Positions 19,727-26,520 of a stretch of DNA of 33,500 nt are shown here, one piece after another. Source of the stretch: Cristatella mucedo (taxonomy: Eukaryota; Bryozoa; Phylactolaemata; Cristatellidae); the NCBI GenBank assembly GCA_009760855.2, contig WPIO01000047.1:494001-527500 (forward strand), written 5' to 3'. The translations under genes were made by a program, and so were the position numbers. Position 1 is the stretch's first letter, and each line of letters opens with the position of its first letter. The notes beneath the pieces are model-generated. The model did not search any database, was not told the DNA's origin, and saw only the letters and a list, made by a program, of their open reading frames with translations.

Positions 19727-21584
19727 AGTTCATTTGTGTTTGGCATCGTAAGACAGCCGAGTCTCTATCCAGGTGCTTCAAATATGAGACAGGGCTCAAG
19801 CCCACGACCTCGGTCGTCAAAAGCACCTTTACCCCTGAGCCAGACCAGTGCTGTGTATAGTTAGTCAGCTGCAATTTGGGAGTCGAACGACACAGTTGTA
19901 CACTATGTATGGTGCTCTACAGACGTGCCACTCAGTGGCTGTGGAATAGACTGCTACACGTTATAGACTAATGATAATTATACATTTGTATAGCACCCTA
20001 TAATAATAATAATAATAATATTGCACTTGATAAAGCGCCCTCAGAGAACTTAATCTCTTTCTAGGCGCTTTACATTTGCTGCAAAGTGATACGCAATAGA
20101 ATAGTAAGTAAAATCATGCTTGAAAAACAAACAAAATGAATAACATGGTTAGGGGTTACATGCACTGGGTCAGCATGCAAATGTGGTTAGTGGCAGCATG
20201 AACAGTGTCAGCACGCATAAGCACATCGAGGACGAATCACAAGGACCCACTAAATGCTGTCCTAAATAGGAATGTTTTTAAGTTTCTTTTAAATGTGGTC
20301 AGGTCAGGGGATGTTCTGATGCAGGTCGGGAGGGAGTTCCAGGCTGTGGGAGCATACGAGCTAAATGCACGGTCTCCAAAGGATTTAAGGTTTGTACGAG
20401 GTATTTCTAGACTGTTGGATTCCGAAAAGCGAGTGGTACGATGCTTTGCCTGATGGGGTAGTATCTCTGAAAGATAGGCTGGAGCCATAGAATGAAGAGA
20501 CCTAAAAGTGAGCGACAAAACCTTGAAGTCAATCCGTTACTTGACTGGTAACCAGTGCAGGCGCTTTACGTATGCTATAAGGGAAGCAGGATCAAATGGT
20601 TAGGGGTAACGCGCACACTGTCAACATGCACAAGGCTAGTTATATTAGGTAGCTCTCGATTGCTACTGTCGCTATGCTTCGCTCATCGGCCAGCCGGCAC
20701 AGCAGCTGCGACTCGTCAGCCCTTCGTCGAGGACAAAGCTCTACCAGTATTTGTCGAGCGTCTGTAAGGCCTAGCATCCGAGACGTGCGCTAGTGTGTTT
20801 CGTGCCCGTGGACTTTAGTTTAGGAGCCGCTGCAGAGCCTGCATAGGAAGGACCGGAAGTCGAGCCACTGCAGCAGCAGCAGCTGCCGGCAGCGTGTCGA
20901 GCTCACCGACGGCCGGTGCTGCTGCAGCAGCCAGCCTCCGCTGCCGCGAGGCCTCCTCCTCCTCCTCCTCCGAAGCAGTCCTCGAGCAGCGCCAGGCGCT
21001 CGCAGTACTTGTGATCGAGCGAGAGGAACTGCTGCAGCAGCGACGCCTTGAGCTCGTCGTTGGGACAGTCGAGATCATAGGCCTCGCTCGGGATGCCCCT
21101 GGCCATCTGCGATGCCGACAAGCCGCCACCGTTGATCTCAGCACTCACCGGATCTGAAAGGGATGTCGGAGGATAACCAGGACCAGGGGCTGGCGGTTTC
21201 GCAGGGCTCATGCCTCCACCAAGTTGGAGCTTCGGCCACAGGGGCTACATCGCAGAGCGGGCATTCAGTACTCAAAGGCAGCAGGAGCAGCAGCAGGAGC
21301 AGCAGCAGCAGCAGCCACCAGCGGCTACAGTTAGGCAGCACTGCAGACGAAGCGACCGTGGCAGTCGATGCAGCTATCCAGCGTCACCTGTCTCCAGCTG
21401 CAGTAAAAGCTCCGCTGCTTCTTCACCCAGTCGCTGCATGATGGCTTGCTGCTGCTGCTTGACCGACTCAATTACGGGCAATATCTGCTGTGGGTCGCCA
21501 AGGTTCAAGCCTTCAGGCTTTTGTGCAGCTTCGGAGGCGTCGCTTCCCTTTGCTGTCTCGCTAAGCCAATATTGAAGATCTTGC
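10461..21584 (-). CDS. CCDC148: CCDC148 orthologue, C-terminal ~500 residues, eight exons (5' incomplete)
   Basis: Eight minus-strand exons join in one consistent frame: 21584-21388, 21153-20907, 17000-16601, 14219-14079, 13029-12911, 11303-11135, 10809-10720 and 10607-10461. They give 502 complete codons plus one split 5' codon. The order of conserved segments matches vertebrate CCDC148 as I recall it: a DLDCPNDELKASLL block, a W-containing helix ending LFEK, a VHAWREQKME coiled coil, a Glu/Arg/Gln-rich coiled coil, ERRLEALRETV, QQPLFDIHTF, and a C-terminal ADPRVRLEQRLRDAGLHS block ending in FKIE. The family is a poorly characterised coiled-coil protein (about 590 residues in human), so roughly 150 N-terminal residues are missing here. 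No membrane segment or catalytic motif is seen. Introns are 112 to 3906 bp and hold most of the local TEs. The identification is recalled, not searched. Confidence 0.9.
10720..10809 (-). CDS. CCDC148: CCDC148 exon g (residues 425-454), followed by a GC donor
   Basis: The acceptor is TTATTTCCGTTCAG before TCTTGGCAGC. The exon is 30 codons in phase 0, including DELISIQQPLFDIHTFTDKQ, matching vertebrate EFILQKPLFTLNTYNEQQ. It is followed by CAG/GCAAGT, a GC rather than GT donor in otherwise perfect consensus context. Reading on into the next exon restores family similarity exactly at the junction (DKQ then ITADPRVR), which supports the GC-AG intron. Confidence 0.9.
11135..11303 (-). CDS. CCDC148: CCDC148 exon f (residues 368-424)
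   Basis: The acceptor is TGACTCCTTTTAAG before GGTGGCATTT, and the donor is GACACCGAG followed by GTACAG. The exon completes the split Arg and reads VAFREAELLKRQAEQQ, an acidic/basic coiled coil, then RRLEALRETVRVNVERDPL and RLLHDTE. The vertebrate counterpart is RRLEALRKQVAVVA followed by DPVRMMSDT, so this is one of the strongest matches in the gene. It leaves in phase 0. Plus-strand open frames over this exon are shadows. Confidence 0.93.
11304..12582. other. intron e-f of CCDC148, part before the dispersed repeat
   Basis: No gene or known TE recognised. The stretch contains short A/T-rich segments and a GGGG/CCCC-rich patch near 12270-12350. Confidence 0.5.
12583..12895 (+). repeat. unclassified dispersed repeat, copy 1
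   Basis: Long similarity to the reverse complement of 19112-19487: shared blocks GTCAAGA-AATACTTA, GACAATCGA, ATAAAAGAAAAAATGA and AACCTTGGTAGATCGAGGTA. This copy lacks about 60 bases present in the other. It has no recognisable coding content. It lies in the CCDC148 intron between exons e and f and ends about 16 bases from exon e. Confidence 0.85.
12911..13029 (-). CDS. CCDC148: CCDC148 exon e (residues 329-367)
   Basis: The acceptor is CTGCACTATTTTAG before GTGGAAGCC, and the donor is CGAGAAAG followed by GTAGGC. The 39 codons begin VEAYRQQLEEERRQREEQ and end AAYDRE, plus two bases of an Arg codon finished by the next exon. It is Glu/Arg/Gln-rich coiled coil, matching the vertebrate stretch that ends SLKDRERV. 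It lies between a (CA)n tract at 13069-13147 and a dispersed repeat at 12583-12895. Confidence 0.86.
13069..13147 (+). repeat. (CA)n microsatellite
   Basis: About 78 bases of pure CA, 40 bases upstream of CCDC148 exon e on the minus strand. Confidence 0.96.
13150..15083. other. CCDC148 intronic sequence around exon d
   Basis: Outside exon d no element is identified. A short plus-strand ATG-led frame at 14246-14322 ends at a good donor (CTGGT/GTAAGTAC), but nothing else supports an exon. Confidence 0.45.
14079..14219 (-). CDS. CCDC148: CCDC148 exon d (residues 282-328)
   Basis: The acceptor is AATCTTTGCTTTAG before GTACATGC, and the donor is GCCAAG followed by GTCAGC. The exon is exactly 47 codons, phase 0 at both ends. 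It starts VHAWREQKMEAMTLEHEM, matching the vertebrate VRQWRAHQEEVARLEMEI segment, and continues as charged coiled coil to KRTAEKAK. The first Met inside the exon is internal to the protein, not a start codon. Confidence 0.88.
15084..15160 (-). mobile_element. LINE/SINE tail remnant
   Basis: In plus orientation TTAATAATAAAAAGACGTAG, then GAGAGCTAAATCTCTTTCTA and GGCACCGTAC match the reversed LINE tail. Confidence 0.5.
15605..15792 (+). mobile_element. SPIN-like non-autonomous hAT element (188 bp MITE)
   Basis: The termini are imperfect inverted repeats: CAGCGGTTTCCAACCT at the left and AGGTTGAGGACCACTG at the right (12 of 16 positions pair). The flanks are a perfect 8-bp direct repeat GGCTAAGG (15597-15604 and 15793-15800), the target-duplication length of hAT transposons. 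Internal segments GGGTCACGACCCCTTTGGGG, AATAATTTTATGGTTGGGGG and CATTAGGAAGGTTGAG are those I recall from SPIN (SPACE INVADERS) MITEs. It carries no transposase. It sits in the CCDC148 intron between exons c and d. Confidence 0.85.
15861..15875 (+). repeat. G15 homopolymer
   Basis: Fifteen consecutive G. A similar run (about 12 G) lies at 13759-13770, and G-runs of 10-11 at 7431-7440. These are likely sites of sequencing-length error. Confidence 0.85.
16097..16313 (+). repeat. degenerate (CT)n pyrimidine tract
   Basis: CTCTCTCCCTGT-type repeat for over 200 bases. It is one of the few tracts in which the plus strand is pyrimidine-rich. Confidence 0.95.
16601..17000 (-). CDS. CCDC148: CCDC148 exon c (residues 148-281)
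   Basis: The acceptor is TTTGGACTCTCGCAG before GGCTGGGAGC, and the donor is GAGAAG followed by GTGATC. A second AG 16 bases downstream (CACGGCAG) would break the frame, so the upstream one is chosen. This is the largest exon. It contains FAMGALLDAYSCDVVV, then LTRQWPLFAKADLAES, then VAHDWMRSRTELLTKV and QEICRILFEK. These align in order with the vertebrate protein (AILDQY, YFP, ISNWNKNK, LCADLKAK). The first ~25 residues are Thr/Ala/Pro-rich and unconserved. It ends in phase 0. Confidence 0.9.
17222..17519 (+). CDS. unassigned Met-less open frame, ~99 codons, possible terminal exon
   Basis: The plus-strand frame from just after a TAG near 17219 is open to TAA at 17517-17519. It contains ALALQILDCGTRFNDSYEND, NCYFHATHYLNYSPDSATLP and a C terminus LLDCEFAIQNSPS. 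The composition is protein-like (Tyr/Ser/Asp-rich) with little repetition. There is no Met before the last third, so as a gene it would need an upstream exon; TTTAGCTCTGCAG near 17258-17266 is a possible acceptor. It lies in a CCDC148 intron on the opposite strand and next to a SINE-B insertion. No family recognised; a retroelement fragment is equally possible. Confidence 0.25.
17576..17757 (-). mobile_element. SINE-B copy 1 (tRNA-derived) with 9-bp TSD
   Basis: On the minus strand it begins GTGAGCCGCGATGGCACTCT (A-box region TGGCACTCTAGG), has a strong B box (GTGGGTTCGATTCCTGC), then GCGATCCTTTATCGCCACTG and AGGCTCTTCTGTCGTTATAT, ending AATCAGCTAGGATTTTTTT. It is flanked by TTATATTAC at 17567-17575 and 17758-17766. 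The 3' tail differs from SINE-A. The cloverleaf body is diverged enough that it is not a working tRNA gene. Confidence 0.9.
18301..18435 (+). mobile_element. SINE-A copy 2 (best preserved)
   Basis: Head: TTTGGTCCAGCGGTTAAGG (A box), GTCGTGGGCTCGAGCCCCGA (B box). Tail: GAAGCGCCTGAATAGAGATT, AAGTTCTCTTGGGGCGCTAT, ending in a T-rich stretch with TTTTATTTTTATTTTT. It lies in the large CCDC148 intron. Confidence 0.88.
18716..18909 (+). repeat. two (GA)n tracts
   Basis: (GA)n at 18716-18774 and again at 18864-18909, separated by GA-poor sequence. Confidence 0.95.
19112..19487 (-). repeat. unclassified dispersed repeat, copy 2 (inverted relative to copy 1)
   Basis: The reverse complement aligns with 12583-12895 over most of its length, with indels. 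It contains CCGGAAGCAACATATC and AACCTTGGTAGATCGAGGTA. It has no terminal inverted repeats or ORF that I can see. It lies in the CCDC148 intron between exons b and c. Confidence 0.85.
19609..19727 (+). repeat. (AC)n (ACAT)n (AT)n (GTAT)n compound microsatellite
   Basis: An ordered transition AC to ACAT to AT to GTAT. The ACAT and GTAT blocks are complementary about the AT centre. Confidence 0.95.
19731..19853 (-). mobile_element. SINE-A copy 3 with 9-bp target site duplication
   Basis: On the minus strand: GGTCTGGCTCAGGGGTAAAG (A box), GTCGTGGGCTTGAGCCC (B box), then GAAGCACCTGGATAGAGACT and a diverged tail. It is flanked by TGTATAGTT at 19722-19730 and 19854-19862. The left duplicate merges into a (GTAT)n/(AT)n microsatellite. 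Confidence 0.82.
19970..20008 (-). mobile_element. short tail remnant preceding the LINE copy
   Basis: TAATTATACATTTGTATAGC then ACCC matches the last bases of the shared tail. It is immediately followed by another full LINE tail, suggesting insertion at an older tail. Confidence 0.45.
20009..20555 (-). mobile_element. CR1/L2-like LINE, 3' end copy
   Basis: The minus strand encodes the LINE C-terminal domain (SLTFRSLHSMAPAYLSEIL, LKSFGDRAFSSYAPTAWNSL, DLTTFKRNLKTFLFRTAF), then a 3' UTR ending in CTCTGAGGGCGCTTTATC and an ATT-type repeat at 20009-20026. It is one of the best preserved copies. It lies in the CCDC148 intron between exons b and c, in the sense orientation of that gene. Confidence 0.9.
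20556..20650 (-). mobile_element. second LINE 3' UTR fragment abutting the previous copy
   Basis: Directly after the truncated 5' edge of the preceding copy the LINE 3' UTR begins again (GCGCTTTACGTATGCTATAA, then ATGGTTAGGGGTAACGCGCA), same orientation. This indicates either tandem or nested insertion. Confidence 0.7.
20907..21153 (-). CDS. CCDC148: CCDC148 exon b (residues 66-147)
   Basis: The acceptor is CGACATCCCTTTCAG before ATCCGGTGAG, and the donor is CCGTCG followed by GTGAGC. The split codon joins exon a as Asp. The exon carries the most diagnostic family block, EAYDLDCPNDELKASLLQQF, followed by LDHKYCERLALLEDCF. A run of seven Gly codons (GGA/GGC) and an Ala/Cys-rich stretch follow where the vertebrate protein has ordinary helical sequence. 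This looks like local trinucleotide expansion inside the coding exon. The exon ends with two bases of an Arg codon. Confidence 0.88.
21275..21325 (+). repeat. intronic CAG-type trinucleotide repeat
   Basis: AGCAGGAGCAGCAGCAGGAG-type repeat in the 234-bp intron between CCDC148 exons a and b. Confidence 0.85.
21388..21584 (-). CDS. CCDC148: CCDC148 exon a (first exon found; residues 1-65 of the partial protein)
   Basis: The acceptor is TTGCTTTCACAAACAG before GCAAGATCTT, and the donor is GAGACAG followed by GTGACG. The exon enters with one base completing a split codon and leaves with one base. It encodes QDLQYWLSETAKG at the start and VIESVKQQQQAIMQRL near the end, which aligns with the vertebrate segment before the conserved CPY-DLKSSIL block. 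A preceding exon ending with two bases of a split codon is required. I did not find it within the window. Confidence 0.82.
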
Positions 21585-21631
21585 CTGTTTGTGAAAGCAA
21601 TCAATTTTCACAAATATATTGAGGATTAGAT

Positions 21632-21976
21632 TTATGTAGCAGCTAATGAATGGTCAATGGCAAGCAGGATACGACTGCCTAGGTAGTGCTCATGCAAGGT
21701 GACATCAAGGTACATTTTCGGCATCGGACCCAAAGGAACCCGCAATCTGTAAGGACATTCACGAATCTTCGCCAAGCGCTCATTTAATTTCGCCCGATAT
21801 GAAAGTCTCGGGCAGTGCCGTGCCTGGGCCAGGAGTGGGCTGCACCCAGCGAGTAAGTTCATGGTTACATATCGGATATGTGCTGTGGTTTCGATGGAGA
21901 GCGTTTCTAGCTCTTCCAAAGCGAGAAACTCCTGCAATCGAATCGCATATTCTGAATTTCTAAATTCCACAATCAA
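21632..21976 (-). CDS. unassigned open frame, about 115 codons, directly upstream of CCDC148 exon a
   Basis: A minus-strand frame is open to a TAA at 21634-21632. A possible acceptor (CGATTCGATTGCAG) precedes GAGTTTCTCGCT. The peptide has a mixed, protein-like composition, including EFLALEELETLSIETTAHIR, RLSYRAKLNERLAKIREC, PYRLRVPLGPMPKMYLDV and a C terminus LLAIDHSLAAT. I do not recognise the family. It ends about 48 bases before the acceptor of CCDC148 exon a. It could be the last exon of a neighbouring upstream gene, an alternative CCDC148 exon or TE-derived. No AATAAA follows closely. The Met at 21976 is not necessarily a start. Confidence 0.4.
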   Translation of the reverse strand: MIVEFRNSEYAIRLQEFLALEELETLSIETTAHIRYVTMNLLAGCSPLLAQARHCPRLSYRAKLNERLAKIRECPYRLRVPLGPMPKMYLDVTLHEHYLGSRILLAIDHSLAAT

Positions 21977-22039
21977 GTCTGCCTATTCTACTACGTAGCA
22001 TTGCTTAAATTCGAGCTTGTTTAGACAGGAATACCACAC

Positions 22040-22752
22040 CTAATTTAGTCCATGCAATTGTTACATTTCGTCTCGACTTCTGTAAGTCAATGCTTGCTGG
22101 TCTTCCGGCCTTTGTAATAAGGCACTTACAGTTGGTGCAAAACTCTGGAGCTAGGCTCATCTAACGTGAACATCGCAGTTGCCACATCTCACCACTTCTT
22201 GCTGACCTGCACTGGCCCCCAGTCAAGCAACGCACCTACTTCAAAGCTATGTCACTCAATTTTAGGTATCTTCATTATTTGGCTCCAGCCTACCGATCGG
22301 ATATACTCTTCCACCAGGCTAAGCATAGCACCACTCACTTTTCGGAATCTAATCGTTTAGCAATACCCCGAATGGACCTCAAATCCTTTGGAGACCATGC
22401 ATTTAGTTCGTATGCTCCCGAAGCCTGGAACTCACTTCCGACTTGTGTCACGACATCCTCTGACTTGACCAAGTTTAAAAAGAAACTAAAACGCATCTAT
22501 TTGTCGCGGCATTTAGCGAGCCCACGTGAGTCGTCCTTTGTGTGCTTGTGCATGCTGACACTGTGAGCGCTGACACTGACCATGGTTGCATGCTGACATT
22601 GTGCATGCCACCCCTAACCATGTTACACTTGTTGTTCATTGAGTACACTACGGCTTACCATTCGATAATACTTCCTTTACAGCAAATGTAAAGTTGCCTA
22701 GAAATAGATTGAGTGCTCTGAGGGTGCTATAACAAATGTATTATTATTACAA
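22040..22752 (+). mobile_element. CR1/L2-like LINE, C-terminal domain and 3' UTR
   Basis: The plus strand reads HAIVTFRLDFCKSMLAGLP, LQLVQNSGARLI, then after a stop LLADLHWPPVKQRTYF, LNFRYLHYLAPAYRSDIL, LKSFGDHAFSSYAPEAWNSL and TKFKKKLKRIYLSRH. The 3' UTR ends in CTCTGAGGGTGCTATAAC and ATT repeats at about 22752. The copy is 5'-truncated, with few stops in the last 100 codons. Confidence 0.9.
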
Positions 22753-22962
22753 ACTGAGGTTTTAGAGGGGTATAAAGTACCTGCTACTGGTTTTTAGCAA
22801 GCTGCGAGTCTGTGTTGCTGTCTTCGTGAATGGACTGGAGCCAACACAAGGAGGCATTTATTCGGGACGGCAGTATCACGAGGTTACTGCTGGGCGGCTT
22901 GCTGTGACTTGGCTGTCTTCCAGCAGCTATAACTGTGAAATGTAAATTAATAAATATATATA

Positions 22963-23098
22963 TAATTCATTTGTATAGCGCCATAAGGTCATTTAATCTC
23001 TATCGAGGCGCTTCACATATGCTTCGATGGGTTCGAGCGTACGACCTCAGTAGTCAAGGGTGAGTACCTTAATCCCTGGCACAAACCATGGCGACCCA
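22963..23098 (-). mobile_element. SINE-A copy 4
   Basis: On the minus strand: TTTGTGCCAGGGATTAAGG (A box), GTCGTACGCTCGAACCCATC (B box), GTGAAGCGCCTCGATAGAGA and TATGGCGCTATACAAATGAA. It ends at a TA-rich stretch. Confidence 0.82.
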
Positions 23099-23099
23099 G

Positions 23100-23739
23100 T
23101 GTGCAAAGTCCGAACATTCCGGACAGAACTATTATCGATGCTACTACAATGGGGTCATGGGCATGGCACCTGAAGTCTTGGCTTCAGACTTCCTCAGAAC
23201 AGTTCCGGGGCGAGAAGTATGTGAGTGATGGTGTCTTGTACAGTTCAGTCACGTTGGTTGTGGCCCCAGTGCACATTAGGCTAGAGATTTCTATCGACGA
23301 TGTGTGAATTCAGGTCGCAAGGACAATCATTCTTCAAATACGAAGCCCGGTGCAGTTGCAGTTCAGTTGCAGTGCAGCCCACGATCACTTTGTTAGAAGC
23401 TTTGAATGCACCAGGTGATGCCAGAAATCAAAGTTAGATCCTACATGACAGCAATGAAGCTTAGAGACAACTCGGTGGCGTTACGCATATTACTCGGCTC
23501 AGCATGTCAATCAGTCGATTCCCCATGTGTCAGAATTTTTAGCATGCCTAAGGCGACAGCAACTACATGAATATCCTGCTGACAGTCGATGTGGAAGACA
23601 GCACTGCGCTTCATAGGAAAGCAGAGTTAGCAGCTGACACATTTGCTTACAAAGCCAAAAGCTCTCGAGATTAAATAAAATATGATAACATCCAGCACCA
23701 AAATCAGCCAAAGCCACATTCACGGTGCTAAAGTGCCCT
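23100..23739 (+). other. unassigned sequence upstream of the gypsy RT remnant
   Basis: Could be the 5' part of the same decayed retroelement, but no gag zinc knuckle or protease motif is legible. Confidence 0.35.
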
Positions 23740-24850
23740 GCAGGCGAACTGCACTTGCTCCACAGGCCACGAGAGAAGAGAAGCTGGTCGAGATGGTGGA
23801 ATATGGCATCATCAAACGATCAAACAGTCCCTACTCGCCACCATCGGTGATCACCTGAAAACCTACAGGTGTCCTTAGAATTTGTGGTGATTGTGGCAAA
23901 CTCGATGAGGTTTATTTAAGGGACTGAAGCGATTACCGAATCTCTCAGAGGCTGGACCGGTTTCACAAAGCCAGTTTTTTTTTATTAACCTCAAGATGAC
24001 AGCCGGTTACTACAAAATTCTGGTTGCTAAGACGGATAGACCGAAAAGCAGTTGCACTACCTTGTGGTGTGTGCAACTATTGACGAATGCCACTTGGAAA
24101 ATAATTCTCCGGGGTTACTTCAGTGTATGCTTAATGACCTCATTCGGGAGCGCGGCACGGATGATTTCATTTACTCACACACCATCTTGCCGGCCTCGAA
24201 AGGATCATATGCTTGCTCAGATCATGTGGCTTGAAAATATCGGAAACAAAAGGTTGCATTACCTGACATGAAATAAAGTTTCTGTGGCACGTTGTGATTG
24301 TAGGTAATCGACCCCTGCCATAAAAAGTGTCGAGTCATGCGAGATATGCCCGATACATCACGATGCTGGCAAACTGCCAAGGCTCCTAGGCTCATAGTCT
24401 CGTTGACTTCAACAGAATTTATCTCTAGCTATGCGAAGATTCCCCATATCCTCTATAACTAGCAGGAGCAGTTCGAGTAGTTTGAAGAATAAACGGCAGC
24501 CTTCAACAAACTCAAAGAACTGCTTATTGACAATATGGTGCTGAAGCTCCCAGATCCAGACCACCAAAAGTTCAAAATCGCTTGTGGTACTTCGTCAATA
24601 GCAGTAGGATTAGCTGCAGGATTTGCCCACGAAAAGCATGACGATCAAGGTGCGGTCCAGCTAGTGGCCTCCGGATGGTGAAACTGAATGGCAGAGTGGC
24701 TGAAAAAGTAATTAGAAGCCGAGCTGGAGTGCCTCTATGTAGTGAAGACTGTGAAAGTAAACAAATCCTACTTCACGAGCATCCTGTTAATGCTTTACAC
24801 TGATTACAATGCAACCAAGTGGTTTCATTATACCATTATTTTATCATACC
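23740..24850 (+). mobile_element. decayed Ty3/gypsy-type pol (RT and RNase H region)
   Basis: The plus strand, in shifting frames with many stops, shows EEKLVEMVEYGIIKRSNSPY, then VLRICGDCGKLDEV, then MTAGYYKILVAKTDRPKSS (RT fingers and palm). Further on, FNKLKELLIDNMVLKLPDPD, then VKTVKVNKSYFTSIL and LYTDYNATKWFHY (RNase H region). The order matches Ty3/gypsy pol. The RT active-site segment is unreadable. No LTRs were recognised. Confidence 0.75.
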
Positions 24851-25370
24851 ATCTCACTGACGTGCACTGGCTAAGAATAATGCATTATGTCGACTTCACG
24901 GTTCATTCTCTTAGTCTGACCTCACTCTCCAAAATACCTCCTAATCAGGCTTCACATCTTACTTGCCACTGTTCTAAATCAAATATGTTTACCTTTGCCT
25001 CTAACCAACCTCAAGTCCTTTGGAGACCGTACCGTCAGTTCGTATGCTTCCAATTCCTAGCACTCACTAGTGGTTGACACCATGACACTCCTGATTTAAC
25101 GATATTTAAAAAAGGAGTTAAAAACCCACTAGTTTCTCTCAGCATTTACTCAGTCCGTTTGAATTGTCCCCAGTGCACGTATGAATGACTGTGAATGTTC
25201 TTTGAAATCAGCTGATATGCTTGTTTTTCTGAATATGCAATATGTGTACTTTCATGCTGACTCACCATTCGATCGTGTTTCCTTTGCAGCAAATGTAAAG
25301 TGCCTAGAAAGAGACTGAGTTACTCGAGGGTGCTTTATCAAGTGTGTTATTATTATTATTATTATTAGAA
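24850..25370 (+). mobile_element. decayed LINE 3' copy inserted in or next to the gypsy remnant
   Basis: A degraded C-terminal domain (LTDVHWLRIMHYVDFTV, SLTSLSKIPPNQASHL, SKSNMFTFASNQPQVLWRPY) is followed by a 3' UTR with CGATCGTGTTTCCTTTGCAG and GAGACTGAGTTACTCGAGGG, then (ATT)n at 25346-25366. It interrupts sequence with Ty3/gypsy similarity on both sides. Confidence 0.8.
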
Positions 25371-25984
25371 ACAGATTTAATTCTCTTAAGGAGCTTATTA
25401 TCATTATGTATTCAGCAGGGTACCCGTATCACATTACAGTTACTGCTCTGAAGAGGGAATGGCTACTGCAAGACTACATCAAGCAAATGCAGGATAAGGA
25501 TAATCGAACCTTTGCTGCTGTATGCTGTGAACTCAGGCAAAAAGCACAGGCTGCTAGCAAAAATCTCGGTGGACACACGATTGCTTACAGTATGATGTAC
25601 TGAGTCGTGTAGCCAAGTAAAGCTTCACCTGAGTGCTTCGAAGGCTCTCTGGGATAACCTAGCTGCAGCGCATCGTGCTAAGGAAACTAGCTAGAATAGG
25701 CACCACGTGTTCGTGCCTTTCTCGAAGTCGGAGTATGTCTCGAAGTACATCGGCTCATCAGTCCTCAATCGAAAAAAGCTCACGAAGACAGTTTCTTAAG
25801 TATTCGTCCACAAGGTTTTGCTTGTCTATACCCGTCACAAATAGCCAACGCAATGACAAAGGTGCAGAGTTTGAATAGAGACTACTGCACAAGAGCTGCC
25901 AACTTTTATAAGCTGACTAAGTAAGATCCAGTGTTTCCTCAAGCGCTGCCAGTCATAAAGACGACGATCGCCTCAATCGAGCCA
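25371..25984 (+). other. unassigned sequence between LINE and LINE tail
   Basis: It starts with a short shared-tail remnant (25371-25395). A plus-strand frame of about 66 codons (25406-25603) includes TALKREWLLQDYIKQMQDKD and VCCELRQKAQAASKNLGG. It is protein-like but unrecognised, and it may be part of the gypsy element. Confidence 0.35.
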
Positions 25985-26102
25985 TTGGCGACCAGTTTCG
26001 ACTACCTTTGTAGCAAATCCAAAGTGCCTAGAAAGAGATACTACTTTGAAGTTTTCTCTGAGGGTTCTATATAAATGTCGAATTATTAGTATTACTATTA
26101 TT
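25985..26102 (+). mobile_element. LINE tail fragment
   Basis: The remnant CTACCTTTGTAGCAAATCC, AAGTGCCTAGAAAGAGATAC, CTCTGAGGGTTCTATATAAA and a degenerate ATT repeat matches the LINE 3' end. Confidence 0.7.
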
Positions 26103-26129
26103 GTGGGCTCTACATTCACGCTGTTTGTA

Positions 26130-26350
26130 TGATTCAAACGTACAACGACTCAGTCTTTGCCATGTGAACTAATATTTGGCCTCAGAACATGCCGAATGTC
26201 TTGTGATGCAACGTTAGCAGGACTACAACGCCCAGAGAGCTCAGATGTTTCACAGTTAGCCACCGTGGCTAACTGTGAAACATCTGTAGAACCAGGTGAA
26301 GACGAATTTCGCAGCCATGCATCATTTACGATCCCCGGATCCCTGGATTA
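26130..26350 (+). mobile_element. gypsy-like integrase C-terminal fragment
   Basis: The plus strand reads MPCELIFGLRTCRMSCDATL then AGLQRPESSDVSQLATVAN. The pattern (P-ELIFG-R-R) after the integrase core is typical of Ty3/gypsy polyproteins. It is on the same strand as the RT/RNase H remnant at 23740-24850, so probably the same element, split by the LINE at 24850-25370. Confidence 0.5.
26242..26286. repeat. perfect inverted repeat, 22-bp arms, 1-base spacer
   Basis: Left arm 26242-26263 (starts CAGATGTTTCACAGTTAG) and right arm 26265-26286 (ends CTAACTGTGAAACATCTG) are exact reverse complements around a single C. It lies inside the gypsy-like integrase fragment. Confidence 0.95.
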
Positions 26351-26384
26351 GGGACTGCCTTACCATCGTGGCTGGCTAAGGATT

Positions 26385-26520
26385 CTACTAGCTTCCTGGT
26401 TCTGTCTAGGCTGGACTACTGAAATTCAGTTTTGGCTGGGCTACCAAAAACGGCTCCGACTGATATTTTCCTGAAAATCATTCTTACATATCTATGCGCT
26501 TCACAAGCACACGAACATAA
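26385..26520 (+). mobile_element. LINE coding fragment
   Basis: The plus strand reads STSFLVLSRLDY, a stop, then NSVLAGLPKTAPTDIFLKII. The pattern SRLDYCNS-LAGLP is characteristic of CR1/L2/Rex1-type LINE proteins, upstream of the C-terminal HWLPV block. It lies immediately after the gypsy integrase fragment. Confidence 0.6.

Noticed and set aside
20894-21157. Ser-rich plus-strand frame
   Set aside because: Antisense shadow of CCDC148 exon b; the Ser run is the complement of the Gly codons.
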